64,000 nt of DNA from Streptococcus massiliensis DSM 18628. GTDB lineage: Bacteria > Bacillota > Bacilli > Lactobacillales > Streptococcaceae. The stretch spans positions 39,234 through 103,233 of the forward strand of contig NZ_KB904376.1 in NCBI RefSeq assembly GCF_000380065.1, read 5' to 3'. Both the position numbers and the translations under genes were made by a program. Shown in pieces: positions 51,364-59,473 of this stretch (its first letter is position 1; each line of letters starts with the position of its first letter). The notes below the pieces were generated by a model. It did not search any database, was not told the origin of the DNA, and saw nothing but the letters and a program-made list of their open reading frames with translations.

Positions 51364-52148
51364 GAGGACAGATAAACTTGCTGAAATCTGAGTGGTTAAA
51401 ATTAAAAACAAGTACCGCCTTGAGAAATACTTGGTTACTTGTTCTAATAGTTGTTCCAATTTTTTCTTACCTCGAAGGTCGCCAATATTTATCCCTTGGT
51501 TTAGATGCTAGCCCTGCTACAAATCCACAGTTGCTAGCTCCGATTGCTCCTTTGGATTATTTGGGGTTGTCGGCAACAGGTCTCAGTACAATGGTGCTTA
51601 CCATATTTGCCGGCTTTATCGGAGGAATGGAATTTCAGGGTCATCAATTACGAACAAGTCTTTTAACATGTAATCATCGTCTGCAATTCTTTTGTGGGAA
51701 AGTTATGACAGTTAGTTTAACTTTGTTGAGTTTATCTTTTTTGTCAACTTATTTTAGTTATATAGCCATGCACCTAGCTTTGGGAAAAGAAGGGTTAAAT
51801 CCTATTTTCCTCAATACAGCCGCTTGGGAGCATATTTTCTTCAGGGTGTTGGCCTTGAGTATGATAGGGATTTTAGCTTTCTTATTAGGATTTTTGGCTC
51901 GAACCATGCTGCTTCCTCTTATCTTTTTAGTCCCTCAAATTTATAACCTTGGGGATTATTTGGCACAGCATACTGCTTTTGGCAATTATCTTCCAGTGGC
52001 GGCGACTAATTTTCTTCTTGCAGAACCTTATTCCTTTTATCGTGAAAATCATTTAAAAGGATTAACTATTTTATTGATTTGGCTCTTAACCGCAGCTTTA
52101 TTCGCTTATGTTCGCTTTTCCAGAAATGACTTGGGAGGACACTATTGA
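51360..52148 (+). CDS. ABC transporter permease (first)
   Basis: 262-residue membrane protein with about six spans. INLLKSEWLKLKTSTALRNTWL at the N-terminus, read as KSEWLKLKTS, is typical of LanE/LanG-like and ABC-2 permeases. No recognised substrate. Overlaps both neighbours by four bases. Confidence 0.85.
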   Translation: MRGQINLLKSEWLKLKTSTALRNTWLLVLIVVPIFSYLEGRQYLSLGLDASPATNPQLLAPIAPLDYLGLSATGLSTMVLTIFAGFIGGMEFQGHQLRTSLLTCNHRLQFFCGKVMTVSLTLLSLSFLSTYFSYIAMHLALGKEGLNPIFLNTAAWEHIFFRVLALSMIGILAFLLGFLARTMLLPLIFLVPQIYNLGDYLAQHTAFGNYLPVAATNFLLAEPYSFYRENHLKGLTILLIWLLTAALFAYVRFSRNDLGGHY

Positions 52149-52867
52149 TGAAGAAATTACTATGCAGCGAATGGATAAAATTTCGTAGTGATTACATGAG
52201 TGTAGGTTTGGCAATTATTTTTGTCGTTCTTCTTCCTTTTTTGATGCTAAGTTTAGATGATGTCAAAAATGTTGGGTTAGAAAAGAGAGTAATGAGTGAA
52301 TTGTTACATGCTCTCTACTTGGCGCAAATAGCTATCATTATTTTTGCGTCATTTCATTTTGGTCAGGAATTTGTTAAATCTTCTTTTCGAACGAATTGTT
52401 TAGCGGTACCTAAGCGCAAAAAATGGCTACTAGCTAAATTCATCTTTTTCTTTTTGCTCCTCTTCTTTCTTTATTTTCTTGCTTTACTGCTCTGCCTTTT
52501 GCTTATTATCTTTTATTTTAAATTGAATTTGACCATGCCTCTTTTGCTCAATGTTGGCAGGCAAGTCATTCCAGCACTTATAAGCAATTTTGTTTTTGCC
52601 TTTTTAGCCGCAGGGCTGACTCTCATTTTTCAGTCTTGGAGGGTGGCTACTGCTATCCTATTTCCCCTGCTATTAGGTCTCAGTCACTTGCTGCTTACTT
52701 TTTTTAGAGAAGCGAAATATCTGCCGGATTTAGCAACTCTTTCTTTATTTGATTATAAGGAAGTTGCTGAGAAGATTGAACTGAGTGGTCTGGGTATCCA
52801 AGTCCTCTGGCTTTGCTTGATTGTAGGCTCTGCCATTTTCCTAACTTTAAAAAGAGATGTGCGCTGA
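52145..52867 (+). CDS. ABC transporter permease (second)
   Basis: 240-residue, six-span membrane protein. KKLLCSEWIKFRSDYMS starts like the first permease, so the two are paralogous halves. Overlaps the first permease by four bases. The response regulator gene follows after 15 bases. Confidence 0.85.
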   Translation: MMKKLLCSEWIKFRSDYMSVGLAIIFVVLLPFLMLSLDDVKNVGLEKRVMSELLHALYLAQIAIIIFASFHFGQEFVKSSFRTNCLAVPKRKKWLLAKFIFFFLLLFFLYFLALLLCLLLIIFYFKLNLTMPLLLNVGRQVIPALISNFVFAFLAAGLTLIFQSWRVATAILFPLLLGLSHLLLTFFREAKYLPDLATLSLFDYKEVAEKIELSGLGIQVLWLCLIVGSAIFLTLKRDVR

Positions 52868-52882
52868 AAGGAATATGTTATA

Positions 52883-53581
52883 ATGAAAAGCATGAAGACA
52901 CATACTATTTTAGTCGTTGACGATGATGAAAGTATTTTGAAGTTGGTAAGAAATATTCTAGAGCGTGAGAGTTATCTAGTAACTACGCGAAATAGCGTGA
53001 GTGGTCTAGAGCTTGCTGATTTCGTCGGCTATGACCTTATTTTACTAGATGTCATGATGGAGCCAATCAATGGTTTCGAGCTTTGTTCCTATATCAGACC
53101 TCATGTAAGCAAGCCAATTATTTTTTTAACAGCTAAGGAATTGGAAGAAGATAAAGTTGAGGGACTTTATTGTGGCGCTGATGATTATATTGTTAAGCCT
53201 TTTTCAGCTAAGGAGTTGTCAGCACGCATTAAAGCGCATATTAGGCGTGAAGAGCGATATCAAGAACAACAAATAACCGAAGGGAACTGCTTGTTCTATC
53301 CTGAACGATATGAGCTCGTCTGCTACGGAAAAAATTTGAAGTTATCTGAGCGTGAGTTTAAGTTGTTAAAACTATTGGCATCTCATCCTCAGCAAGTTTT
53401 TACTGTTGAAGGTCTGTATCAACTACTCTATCCTGAGAGTTCGGAGACTCAGCTCCGTTCTATTTCAGAGTATATCTATCAAGTTCGACAAAAGTTTAAA
53501 CAAGAAAATCTACGCGTGATTGCAACAGTGAGAGGAGTTGGATATAGATGGCTGTTAGAACCATTCGCTTCAGGGGATTAG
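52883..53581 (+). CDS. OmpR-family response regulator
   Basis: 232 residues. Receiver domain with DDDES, phospho-Asp in ILLDVMM and Lys in FVKPFS-like IVKPFSAKEL, followed by a winged-helix DNA-binding domain (LKLSEREFKLLKLLASHP and TVRGVGYRW). It probably controls the ABC exporter genes upstream. A TATAAT lies directly before the ATG and may be chance. An alternative ATG at 52892 would remove three residues. The kinase gene overlaps by 34 bases. Confidence 0.93.
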   Translation: MKSMKTHTILVVDDDESILKLVRNILERESYLVTTRNSVSGLELADFVGYDLILLDVMMEPINGFELCSYIRPHVSKPIIFLTAKELEEDKVEGLYCGADDYIVKPFSAKELSARIKAHIRREERYQEQQITEGNCLFYPERYELVCYGKNLKLSEREFKLLKLLASHPQQVFTVEGLYQLLYPESSETQLRSISEYIYQVRQKFKQENLRVIATVRGVGYRWLLEPFASGD

Positions 53582-54573
53582 TTTGGAAAACGACTTTAAA
53601 AATTGTAGGTTGTTATACTTTTATTTTTGGTTTTATTGGTTTTGACATTTCTCAATTTACCACCTCAAACAAAGATTTCTCTTTTTACCGCCTTCTTTTT
53701 TGGATAGGAGGATTACTTCTTGTCACCTTTTATCAAATTTATCGCTTGTTGAAAGAGATAGATAGAGAAATCCAGCTGCTATCTAGCAAAAATCTAGCAA
53801 AATCAGAGCAAAGTTTACATTTTAAAATTAAAGAATTTTTGCTAACCTATCAAGATTTGTGGGCAACCAGAAAAGAAGTGGAGTCCTTGTTAGCGCGTGA
53901 GCAAAAAAGAAATGCTGATTTGGTTCTACAGCTGTCAGCTACTTCCCATGACTTGAAAACACCTCTGACTGTTATCCAAGGCAATGCAGAGCTCCTTGGC
54001 ATGGAGACTTTGCCCGACCAGCAGGCAGAATATGTGGCAGAAATTCTAAAAGCTAGCCAGAAGATGTCGAGTTATTGTGCTTCTCTGATTGATTATAGCA
54101 AGACATTTAAAGTAGAAAAAGAAACTTTTGACGAGGTAAGTTTGCAATCTTTTTATGACCAGCTTAAAGAGGAGGTTTCTCTCTATGACAAAGAGGGCAA
54201 AGTAGTGATTAATTGCCAAGTTCATGAAGAATTAAAAATGCAGGCTCATTTGGATTATCTGAAGCGAGCACTCTTAAATATTATCTTAAATGCACTTGAC
54301 TATGCGTCACAAAAGGTTACGGTTCGCATTATTAAGCGAGAGAAGCAGTTAGTTTTTTCTATTTGGAATGATGGGCTCCCTTTTTCGCAAGAACTTTTAA
54401 ATAATGCCGACCGGCTGTTTTACCAGAGTGATAAAAGTCGTAATTCGGATAAGTCCCATTATGGCATTGGTCTTGCTTTTTCTAAACAGGTGGCGCTTTT
54501 GCATGATGGAAATCTCAAACTTTTCAATCCGTCAACAGATGGTGCGTGTGTAGAGTTAAGTATAAAAAATTAA
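53548..54573 (+). CDS. Sensor histidine kinase, short-loop (intramembrane-sensing) type
   Basis: 341 residues. Two N-terminal spans (about 15-30 and 45-62) with only about 15 residues between, so no extracellular sensor domain; sensing may go through the ABC transporter. H-box SATSHDLKTPLTVIQGN, N-box NIILNALDYA, G-box FYQSDKSRNSDKSHYGIGLAF. Overlaps the regulator gene. A bidirectional terminator follows its stop codon. Confidence 0.9.
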   Translation: MAVRTIRFRGLVWKTTLKIVGCYTFIFGFIGFDISQFTTSNKDFSFYRLLFWIGGLLLVTFYQIYRLLKEIDREIQLLSSKNLAKSEQSLHFKIKEFLLTYQDLWATRKEVESLLAREQKRNADLVLQLSATSHDLKTPLTVIQGNAELLGMETLPDQQAEYVAEILKASQKMSSYCASLIDYSKTFKVEKETFDEVSLQSFYDQLKEEVSLYDKEGKVVINCQVHEELKMQAHLDYLKRALLNIILNALDYASQKVTVRIIKREKQLVFSIWNDGLPFSQELLNNADRLFYQSDKSRNSDKSHYGIGLAFSKQVALLHDGNLKLFNPSTDGACVELSIKN

Positions 54574-54599
54574 GAAGCCTTTTGGCTTCTTAATTTTTT
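54564..54599. terminator. Perfect 16-bp bidirectional terminator
   Basis: AAAAAATTAAGAAGCC (54564-54579) pairs perfectly with GGCTTCTTAATTTTTT (54584-54599) around TTTT. The kinase stop TAA (54571-54573) is in the left arm and the pepA stop begins at the end of the right arm. Confidence 0.92.
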
Positions 54600-55665
54600 A
54601 ATATTTCTTTATCAAATCCACCGTAGAGCGGTCCAGTTTTTTAACCAGCGCTTGTAGGAAGGCTTGGGCTTGCAGGAAATCGTCCATAGCGTAAAGGGTT
54701 TGGTGGGAGTGGATATAGCGAGCGCAGACGCCGATTGTTGTTGAAGGGACACCGCCATTTTTGAGGTGAGCCACACCAGCGTCTGTTCCGCCTTTTGCGC
54801 AGTAATATTGATATTTGATACCCGCTTCTTCGGCTGTGGTCAAGAGGAAGTCTTTCATGTTTGGCAGCATGAGATGACCTGGGTCAAAGAAACGCAGCAA
54901 GGTTCCCTCACCGATCGCGCCTTGGTCGCCATAGACGTCCCCAGCTGGTGAACAGTCGACTGCAAAGAAAAGTTCGGGGTCAAACTTGGTTGTAGAGGTA
55001 TGAGCGCCGCGCAGCCCCACTTCTTCTTGAACGGTCGCGCCAGCATAGAGGTCGCTGCCTAGCTCAGTACCTGAGATATGTTGCAAAAGCTCACTAACCA
55101 TAAGCACGCCGTAGCGATTGTCCCAAGCCTTGGAGATGACATTCTTACCATTAGCCGTCAAAATAGCGGAGCTTTCAGGGACAATCACATCGCCTGGCCG
55201 TACGCCGTAGCTTTCGGCTTCAGCCTTGTCGCTAAAGCCGCCGTCAAAGACAATGTCGCTGACAGCAGGAAGACTTGGCGCACCGCCTTTGCCACGAGTC
55301 AAATGTGGCGGTACAGAGCCAGAGATGACAGGGATTTCTTGACCTGCGCATGTGAAGAGCTTGAAACGCTGACTGCTGACGCTGAGCGGGTTCCAGCCGC
55401 CGATTTCAACGACGCGAAGCGTGCCGTCAGGCTTGATTTGGCTGACCATAAAGCCGACCTCATCCATGTGCGCCGCCACCATGATCCGAGGAGCATTTGC
55501 CTCTTTAGAATGTCTGACCCCAAAGAGGCTGCCCAGCCCGTCGGTCACCAGCTCATCTACATGAGGGGTGATTTTTTCTCGCAGATAATCGCGCACAGGC
55601 GCTTCATGACCAGAAATCGCTGAAATTTCCGTCACTTCCTTGATTTTTGAAAATAATTCTGTCAT
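54598..55665 (-). CDS. pepA: Glutamyl aminopeptidase, M42 family
   Basis: 355-residue cytosolic metalloaminopeptidase removing N-terminal Glu/Asp from peptides. Metal and catalytic motifs: VAAHMDEVGFMV, NRYGVLMV after WD, and QEEVGLRGA with the general-base glutamates; later GGTDAG and HSHQTLY. Tetrahedral dodecamer in the family. Converges on the kinase gene. Confidence 0.94.
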   Translation of the reverse strand: MTELFSKIKEVTEISAISGHEAPVRDYLREKITPHVDELVTDGLGSLFGVRHSKEANAPRIMVAAHMDEVGFMVSQIKPDGTLRVVEIGGWNPLSVSSQRFKLFTCAGQEIPVISGSVPPHLTRGKGGAPSLPAVSDIVFDGGFSDKAEAESYGVRPGDVIVPESSAILTANGKNVISKAWDNRYGVLMVSELLQHISGTELGSDLYAGATVQEEVGLRGAHTSTTKFDPELFFAVDCSPAGDVYGDQGAIGEGTLLRFFDPGHLMLPNMKDFLLTTAEEAGIKYQYYCAKGGTDAGVAHLKNGGVPSTTIGVCARYIHSHQTLYAMDDFLQAQAFLQALVKKLDRSTVDLIKKY

Positions 55666-55778
55666 AAAAGTACCTTCTTTCTGCCCCTATTTTACCATTT
55701 TTTGCAGGAAAATAGAATAGAGAAAATAAATTGTTAATATAGTTTGGCGCTGGCTGGCTTTTGTGTTAAAATATTCTC

Positions 55779-56069
55779 ATGAAAGCTAAAAAGATTATTT
55801 TAACGACGACAGTGCTTTTGGGCGCGGGGGCTCTGGCTTATGGAGCCAACAAATTGGTGCAAGAGCAGAGACGATTGGCAGACCGCGAGGAGATTGTTCA
55901 AGTGGTTCGCGACTTTTTTGCGGATATGGGCGAGATTGCCACGGTCTATGTGCAGCTCTATGAGTCAAGCGACGAGCGCTTGGTTGGCGGCGTGGTTTTT
56001 GAGGATGAGCGGCATTTCACCTTCCTTTATGAAAATGGCGAGCTGTCTTACGAGGAGGCGCGAGGATGA
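55779..56069 (+). CDS. DUF4651 family membrane-anchored protein
   Basis: 96 residues with an N-terminal hydrophobic segment (about 6-22) and then a charged domain ending EDERHFTFLYENGELSYEE. The family is common in streptococci just upstream of a thioredoxin gene. Function unknown. Overlaps the thioredoxin gene by four bases. Confidence 0.8.
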   Translation: MKAKKIILTTTVLLGAGALAYGANKLVQEQRRLADREEIVQVVRDFFADMGEIATVYVQLYESSDERLVGGVVFEDERHFTFLYENGELSYEEARG

Positions 56070-56383
56070 TTGCTCCTAAGAATTTTGAGGAACTTGCTTC
56101 TTTGCTGGAGAAATCTGGTAGGCAAGTGCTCTTTTTTTCTGCGGAATGGTGCGGCGATTGTCGCTACATCAAGCCCTTCTTGCCAGAGATTGAGGCAGAA
56201 AATCCAGAATTTACCTTTATTTTGGTGGATAGAGATGCCTTTATCGATTTGACGAAGAAATGGGATATTTTCGGCATTCCTAGTCTTATCCTGCTGGAAA
56301 ATGGGCAAGAAATCGGACGCTTTGTCAGCAAAAATCGAAAAAACAAGGCTGAAATTCAAGCCTTTTTAGAAAAAATGAAATGA
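56066..56383 (+). CDS. Thioredoxin-like protein
   Basis: 105 residues. Active site SAEWCGDCRYIKPF; the cis-proline is in FGIPSLIL. WCGDC differs from the usual WCGPC of thioredoxin, which suggests a special oxidoreductase role. Linked by short overlaps to the genes on both sides. Confidence 0.88.
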   Translation: MIAPKNFEELASLLEKSGRQVLFFSAEWCGDCRYIKPFLPEIEAENPEFTFILVDRDAFIDLTKKWDIFGIPSLILLENGQEIGRFVSKNRKNKAEIQAFLEKMK

Positions 56384-56391
56384 GGAAAAAG

Positions 56392-57018
56392 ATGATTTTT
56401 ACATATAATAAAGAGTTTGTGGGCGATGTGCTCATGGTTATCGTGGCAGACAGCGGAGCGGCTAAGTTGGCTGCGGAGCGCAAAGGAAATGTAGCTCGCA
56501 TTTACCGTCTGGACAATGCAGAAACAGTCGCTTGGAATATTTTTGAGGTATCAAATTGGCTGGAAATTGAAGGGCGCGGTCAAGTGATGCTGACAGATGA
56601 ACAGGTGGCTAGCCTCAATCAAGCCTTGGCTCAAGCTGGCTTTTCGGAAAAATTGGTCAATGACACCGAGCCAAAATTTGTCGTGGGTGAGATTGTCGAG
56701 ATGAAGGCTCATCCAGATAGCGACCACCTCAACATTTGCCAAGTGAAGGTGGCGGCAGATAAGGTGCTACAAATCGTCGCTGGCGCACCTAATGCACGCG
56801 TGGGGCTCAAAACCATTGTGGCGCTTCCAGGTGCTATGATGCCTAAGGGCAATCTGATTTTTCCGGGCGAGCTACGCGGTGAAAAGAGCTTTGGCATGAT
56901 GTGCAGTCCGCGCGAATTGCAACTGCCTAACGCTCCTCAAAAACGCGGTATCATCGAACTCTCAGCCGCAGCAACCGTCGGCACCCCCTTTGATGCCGAT
57001 AAACATTGGGGTAAATAA
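56392..57018 (+). CDS. ytpR: YtpR-like tRNA-binding (EMAP) domain protein
   Basis: 208 residues. The C-terminal half (about 90-208) is the tRNA-binding domain found in PheT: GEIVEMKAHPDSDHLNICQV and IVAGAPNAR, then GEKSFGMMCSPREL, read here as shorter segments. ATG at 56392 follows TGAGGA; the earlier ATG at 56380 is rejected. Probably co-transcribed with the thioredoxin gene. Confidence 0.9.
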   Translation: MIFTYNKEFVGDVLMVIVADSGAAKLAAERKGNVARIYRLDNAETVAWNIFEVSNWLEIEGRGQVMLTDEQVASLNQALAQAGFSEKLVNDTEPKFVVGEIVEMKAHPDSDHLNICQVKVAADKVLQIVAGAPNARVGLKTIVALPGAMMPKGNLIFPGELRGEKSFGMMCSPRELQLPNAPQKRGIIELSAAATVGTPFDADKHWGK

Positions 57019-57025
57019 ATTTTAT

Positions 57026-57054
57026 TTTAAGTGATCGAAAAGGTCACTTTTTTA
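57026..57054 (+). terminator. Terminator after ytpR
   Basis: AAGTGA (57029-57034) pairs with TCACTT (57044-57049), extended by TTAA/TTAA, followed by T's. Confidence 0.75.
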
Positions 57055-57073
57055 AATAATTTCTCAAAAATGC

Positions 57074-57104
57074 TTGACCTTCCCCTTAGGGCATAGTGTA
57101 AACT
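57074..57104 (+). promoter_or_regulatory. MerR-type promoter with a 19-bp spacer
   Basis: TTGACC (57074-57079) and TAAACT (57099-57104) are 19 bp apart, the distance of promoters that MerR-family activators untwist. The spacer holds a CCCCTTAGGGC dyad. Activation of its own gene by the MerR protein below is the simplest reading. Confidence 0.8.
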
Positions 57105-57125
57105 GATCTTGTAAGGAGGTTTCAG

Positions 57126-57863
57126 ATGTATACAATCAAACAAGCTGCGCAGCTTGCCGGCGTTTCAATCAAGACTTTACGGCACTATGATAAAATTGGA
57201 CTTTTGGTCCCTCATAAGGATGAAAATGCCTATCGGTATTATAGTGATGCAGATTTAGAGCGATTGCAACTAGTTCTGTTTTACAAACTTCTAGGCTTTT
57301 CATTGGCAGAAATTTCGCACTTATTATCAAGTTCTGATGAAGATCTCTTGCCTCATTTAGAGAAACAGTTGAGTTTATTAGAGCAGGAAAGTGGGCGTTT
57401 GGCCACTCTGATTCATACTTTACAAAAAACAATTCAAGCACAAAAAGGAGAAATTTTAATGACAATAGAAGAAAAATTTCAAGGATTTACTTACAAAGAT
57501 CATAAGGCTTATCAAGACCAAGCGATCGCTACTTACGGCTCAGAAGTGATTGAAGAAGCTCAGGCACGTCAGGCGGGGAAAGAAGATGAAGTGACAGCGG
57601 CTTTCAACTTCATCTTTCAGACATTTGCAGAGCAAAAAGAAGCAGGCTTGTCAGTAGAAGCGGTTGAGAATCAAAAGTTAGCACAAGACTTGCACGACTT
57701 GATTAACACTTATGGTTTTGATTGCTCACTGGAAGTTTTTGGTGCAATCGGTCATGGTTATGTTGAAAATCCAGAATTTCGCAAGAATCTCGATAAATTC
57801 GGTCAAGATGTAACCCAGTACGTATCTGATTCGATCCAAGTTTATGTAACTTCTGCAAAATAA
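57126..57863 (+). CDS. MerR-family regulator with TipAS antibiotic-recognition domain
   Basis: 245 residues. N-terminal winged helix YTIKQAAQLAGVSIKTLRHYDKIGLL; coiled coil about 85-110; then a TipAS-like domain (from about 125) as in TipA and Mta, which bind thiopeptides or other drugs. It is not linked to an efflux gene here; the neighbour is ssbB. Start follows AAGGAGG. Confidence 0.9.
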   Translation: MYTIKQAAQLAGVSIKTLRHYDKIGLLVPHKDENAYRYYSDADLERLQLVLFYKLLGFSLAEISHLLSSSDEDLLPHLEKQLSLLEQESGRLATLIHTLQKTIQAQKGEILMTIEEKFQGFTYKDHKAYQDQAIATYGSEVIEEAQARQAGKEDEVTAAFNFIFQTFAEQKEAGLSVEAVENQKLAQDLHDLINTYGFDCSLEVFGAIGHGYVENPEFRKNLDKFGQDVTQYVSDSIQVYVTSAK

Positions 57864-57894
57864 TAATCAAAAATTCTATTTTTTCCTCCTTGCC

Positions 57895-57902
57895 TACGAA
57901 TA
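57895..57902 (+). promoter_or_regulatory. ComX (SigX) cin-box of ssbB
   Basis: TACGAATA, 22 bases upstream of the ssbB ATG, preceded by T-rich sequence. Same box as before comYA. Confidence 0.92.
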
Positions 57903-57923
57903 GATAGATAGGAGGTAAATGAA

Positions 57924-58319
57924 ATGTATAATAAAGTAATTGCAATCGGGCGCTTGACAGCGACCCCAGAACTTCAAAAAACGGCAAATGACAAGAGTGT
58001 CGCTCGCGCTACATTAGCGGTAAATCGCAAGTATAAGGATGCAAATGGTGAACGTGAAGCAGATTTCTTGTCTCTGGTCATCTGGGGCAAGTTAGCTGAA
58101 ACGCTAGCCAGTTATGCGACCAAGGGGAGTCTTCTTTCCATTGAGGGGGAGATTCGTACTCGTCGTTATGAAAAAGATGGACAAAATCGCTATGTGACAG
58201 AAGTCTTGGTCAACGGCTTCCAGCTTTTGGAAAGCCGTGCCCAGCGTGCTCTACGTGAGAATAACGCAGGTGCCGATCTAGCGGATCTCGTTTTAGAAGA
58301 GGAAGAATTACCCTTTTGA
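57924..58319 (+). CDS. ssbB: Competence-induced single-strand DNA-binding protein SsbB
   Basis: 131 residues, shorter than the housekeeping SsbA. The OB fold is followed by a short tail ending EEEELPF, an acidic tip for partner binding. Protects incoming single-stranded DNA during transformation. The cin-box supports late-competence expression with comYA-G. AGGAGG lies before the ATG. Confidence 0.95.
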   Translation: MYNKVIAIGRLTATPELQKTANDKSVARATLAVNRKYKDANGEREADFLSLVIWGKLAETLASYATKGSLLSIEGEIRTRRYEKDGQNRYVTEVLVNGFQLLESRAQRALRENNAGADLADLVLEEEELPF

Positions 58320-58327
58320 TTAAGTAA

Positions 58328-58590
58328 GAGAGGCTGGGACAATAGTTCTCAGCCTCTAAAATTAATTCGGATTATCTGCAAGACACGGTAGCCGCGTCAG
58401 AGATCCTTACGCTAAACGCTCACTCAATCTTCGTGAGCTTCCTGCTTCAGGTCTCTTCCTTTTTTCAAGTCATTCATCGAATGCCTTGAAGCTTTGTTCG
58501 TCTTTACAGACTCCGCACAACCCTAATAGGCATCGCGGGGGTGGGACAACGAACTATTCCTTTACAGGAAGTAGTTCTGTCCCACTCCCT
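58328..58590 (-). repeat. Dispersed TGGGACA-ended repeat, copy B
   Basis: Read on the minus strand it begins GGGAGTGGGACAGAAC and matches copy A (11969-12140) through CGCGATGCCTATTAGG. It is about 90 bp longer because of an extra internal segment, and ends in TTGTCCCAGCCTCT. On the plus strand its first part, AGAGGCTG...CAGCCTCT (58329-58357), makes a hairpin that may terminate ssbB. The 359-base gap before the HAD gene is almost entirely this element. Confidence 0.85.
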
Positions 58591-58621
58591 TTCGTTTTCT
58601 TTTTTAATCTATTTTGGAAAA

Positions 58622-58630
58622 TGGTATAAT
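58622..58630 (+). promoter_or_regulatory. Extended -10 promoter of the HAD/sugar-sensing operon
   Basis: TGGTATAAT is a perfect extended -10; the -35 (TTTTAA) is weak. About 50 bases upstream of the HAD gene start. Confidence 0.65.
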
Positions 58631-58678
58631 GAATATATATGCTATTTATCGAGAACGAAGCTATGAAGGGAGTTCATC

Positions 58679-59473
58679 ATGATTCCAGAAATGATTTTTA
58701 GTGATATTGATGGGACTTTGATTACGGAGGATCTGGTCATTAGTCCACGAACACAGACAGCGATTCGAGCACAGGCAGCTCGAGGAACTCTTTTTATACC
58801 AGTTTCGGCTCGGATGCCGGCGGCGATTAAGCCGATTGTAGATGTATTAGGAATTTCTTATCCGATTATTTCCTACAATGGGGCGCTTGTGCAGGATCAT
58901 TTGGGTAAGACAGTGGCTTCAAAGACCTTGTCTGGAGCGGTAGCAGCTACTATTTGTCAGTATCTAGAACAAAATTGGTCGGACGTAGCCTGGAATGTCT
59001 ATACTTTTGAAAAATGGTATTCAGAGGATCGTAGAAATTATTGGATTCATCGTGAAGAAGAGGTTGTGAATTTACAGTCAAGTCAGATAAAGGCTGAGCA
59101 GGTGAATCAGATAGATCAAGTGCATAAACTTCTCTTGATGGGTGAGCCTGAGATCATGGATCATTTAGAACCTCGGCTCAAAGAGGTGTTTCCAGAACTA
59201 TCCATCGCTAAATCACTCCCCTATTATATAGAGGTAATGGCTCAAGGGATCGAAAAGGGGCAGGCGGTGCGCGACTTGGTCGCTTATTATCAAAAAGATT
59301 TGGCTAAAACTATGGCCTTTGGGGATAATTTTAATGATGTGGCTATGTTAAAAACGGTTAAGGAAGGTTATGTAATGGGCAATGCTCCTTTAGGGGTTAA
59401 GGAACAATTTGAGCATCTCACAGCAGATCACAACCATGATGGGATTGCTTTGGTATTAGAGGAGTTGATGTAA
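58679..59473 (+). CDS. Cof-type HAD family phosphatase
   Basis: 264 residues. The HAD nucleophile lies in FSDIDGTL (DxDGT) at 8-13; the C-terminal motif is FGDNFNDVAML. Cap type C2, common sugar-phosphate or flavin phosphatases. Substrate unknown. Its stop overlaps the next ATG by one base (TAATG). Head of a five-gene string with the sugar-sensing cassette. Confidence 0.92.
   Translation: MIPEMIFSDIDGTLITEDLVISPRTQTAIRAQAARGTLFIPVSARMPAAIKPIVDVLGISYPIISYNGALVQDHLGKTVASKTLSGAVAATICQYLEQNWSDVAWNVYTFEKWYSEDRRNYWIHREEEVVNLQSSQIKAEQVNQIDQVHKLLLMGEPEIMDHLEPRLKEVFPELSIAKSLPYYIEVMAQGIEKGQAVRDLVAYYQKDLAKTMAFGDNFNDVAMLKTVKEGYVMGNAPLGVKEQFEHLTADHNHDGIALVLEELM

Noticed and set aside
52877-52882. Separate promoter for the response regulator gene
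   Set aside because: TATAAT abuts the start codon; a transcript from it would begin inside the gene, and the gene lies 15 bases after the permease gene.
50650-54573. Complete lantibiotic cluster
   Set aside because: No LanA-type precursor, LanBC or LanM modification enzyme, or LanT is present.
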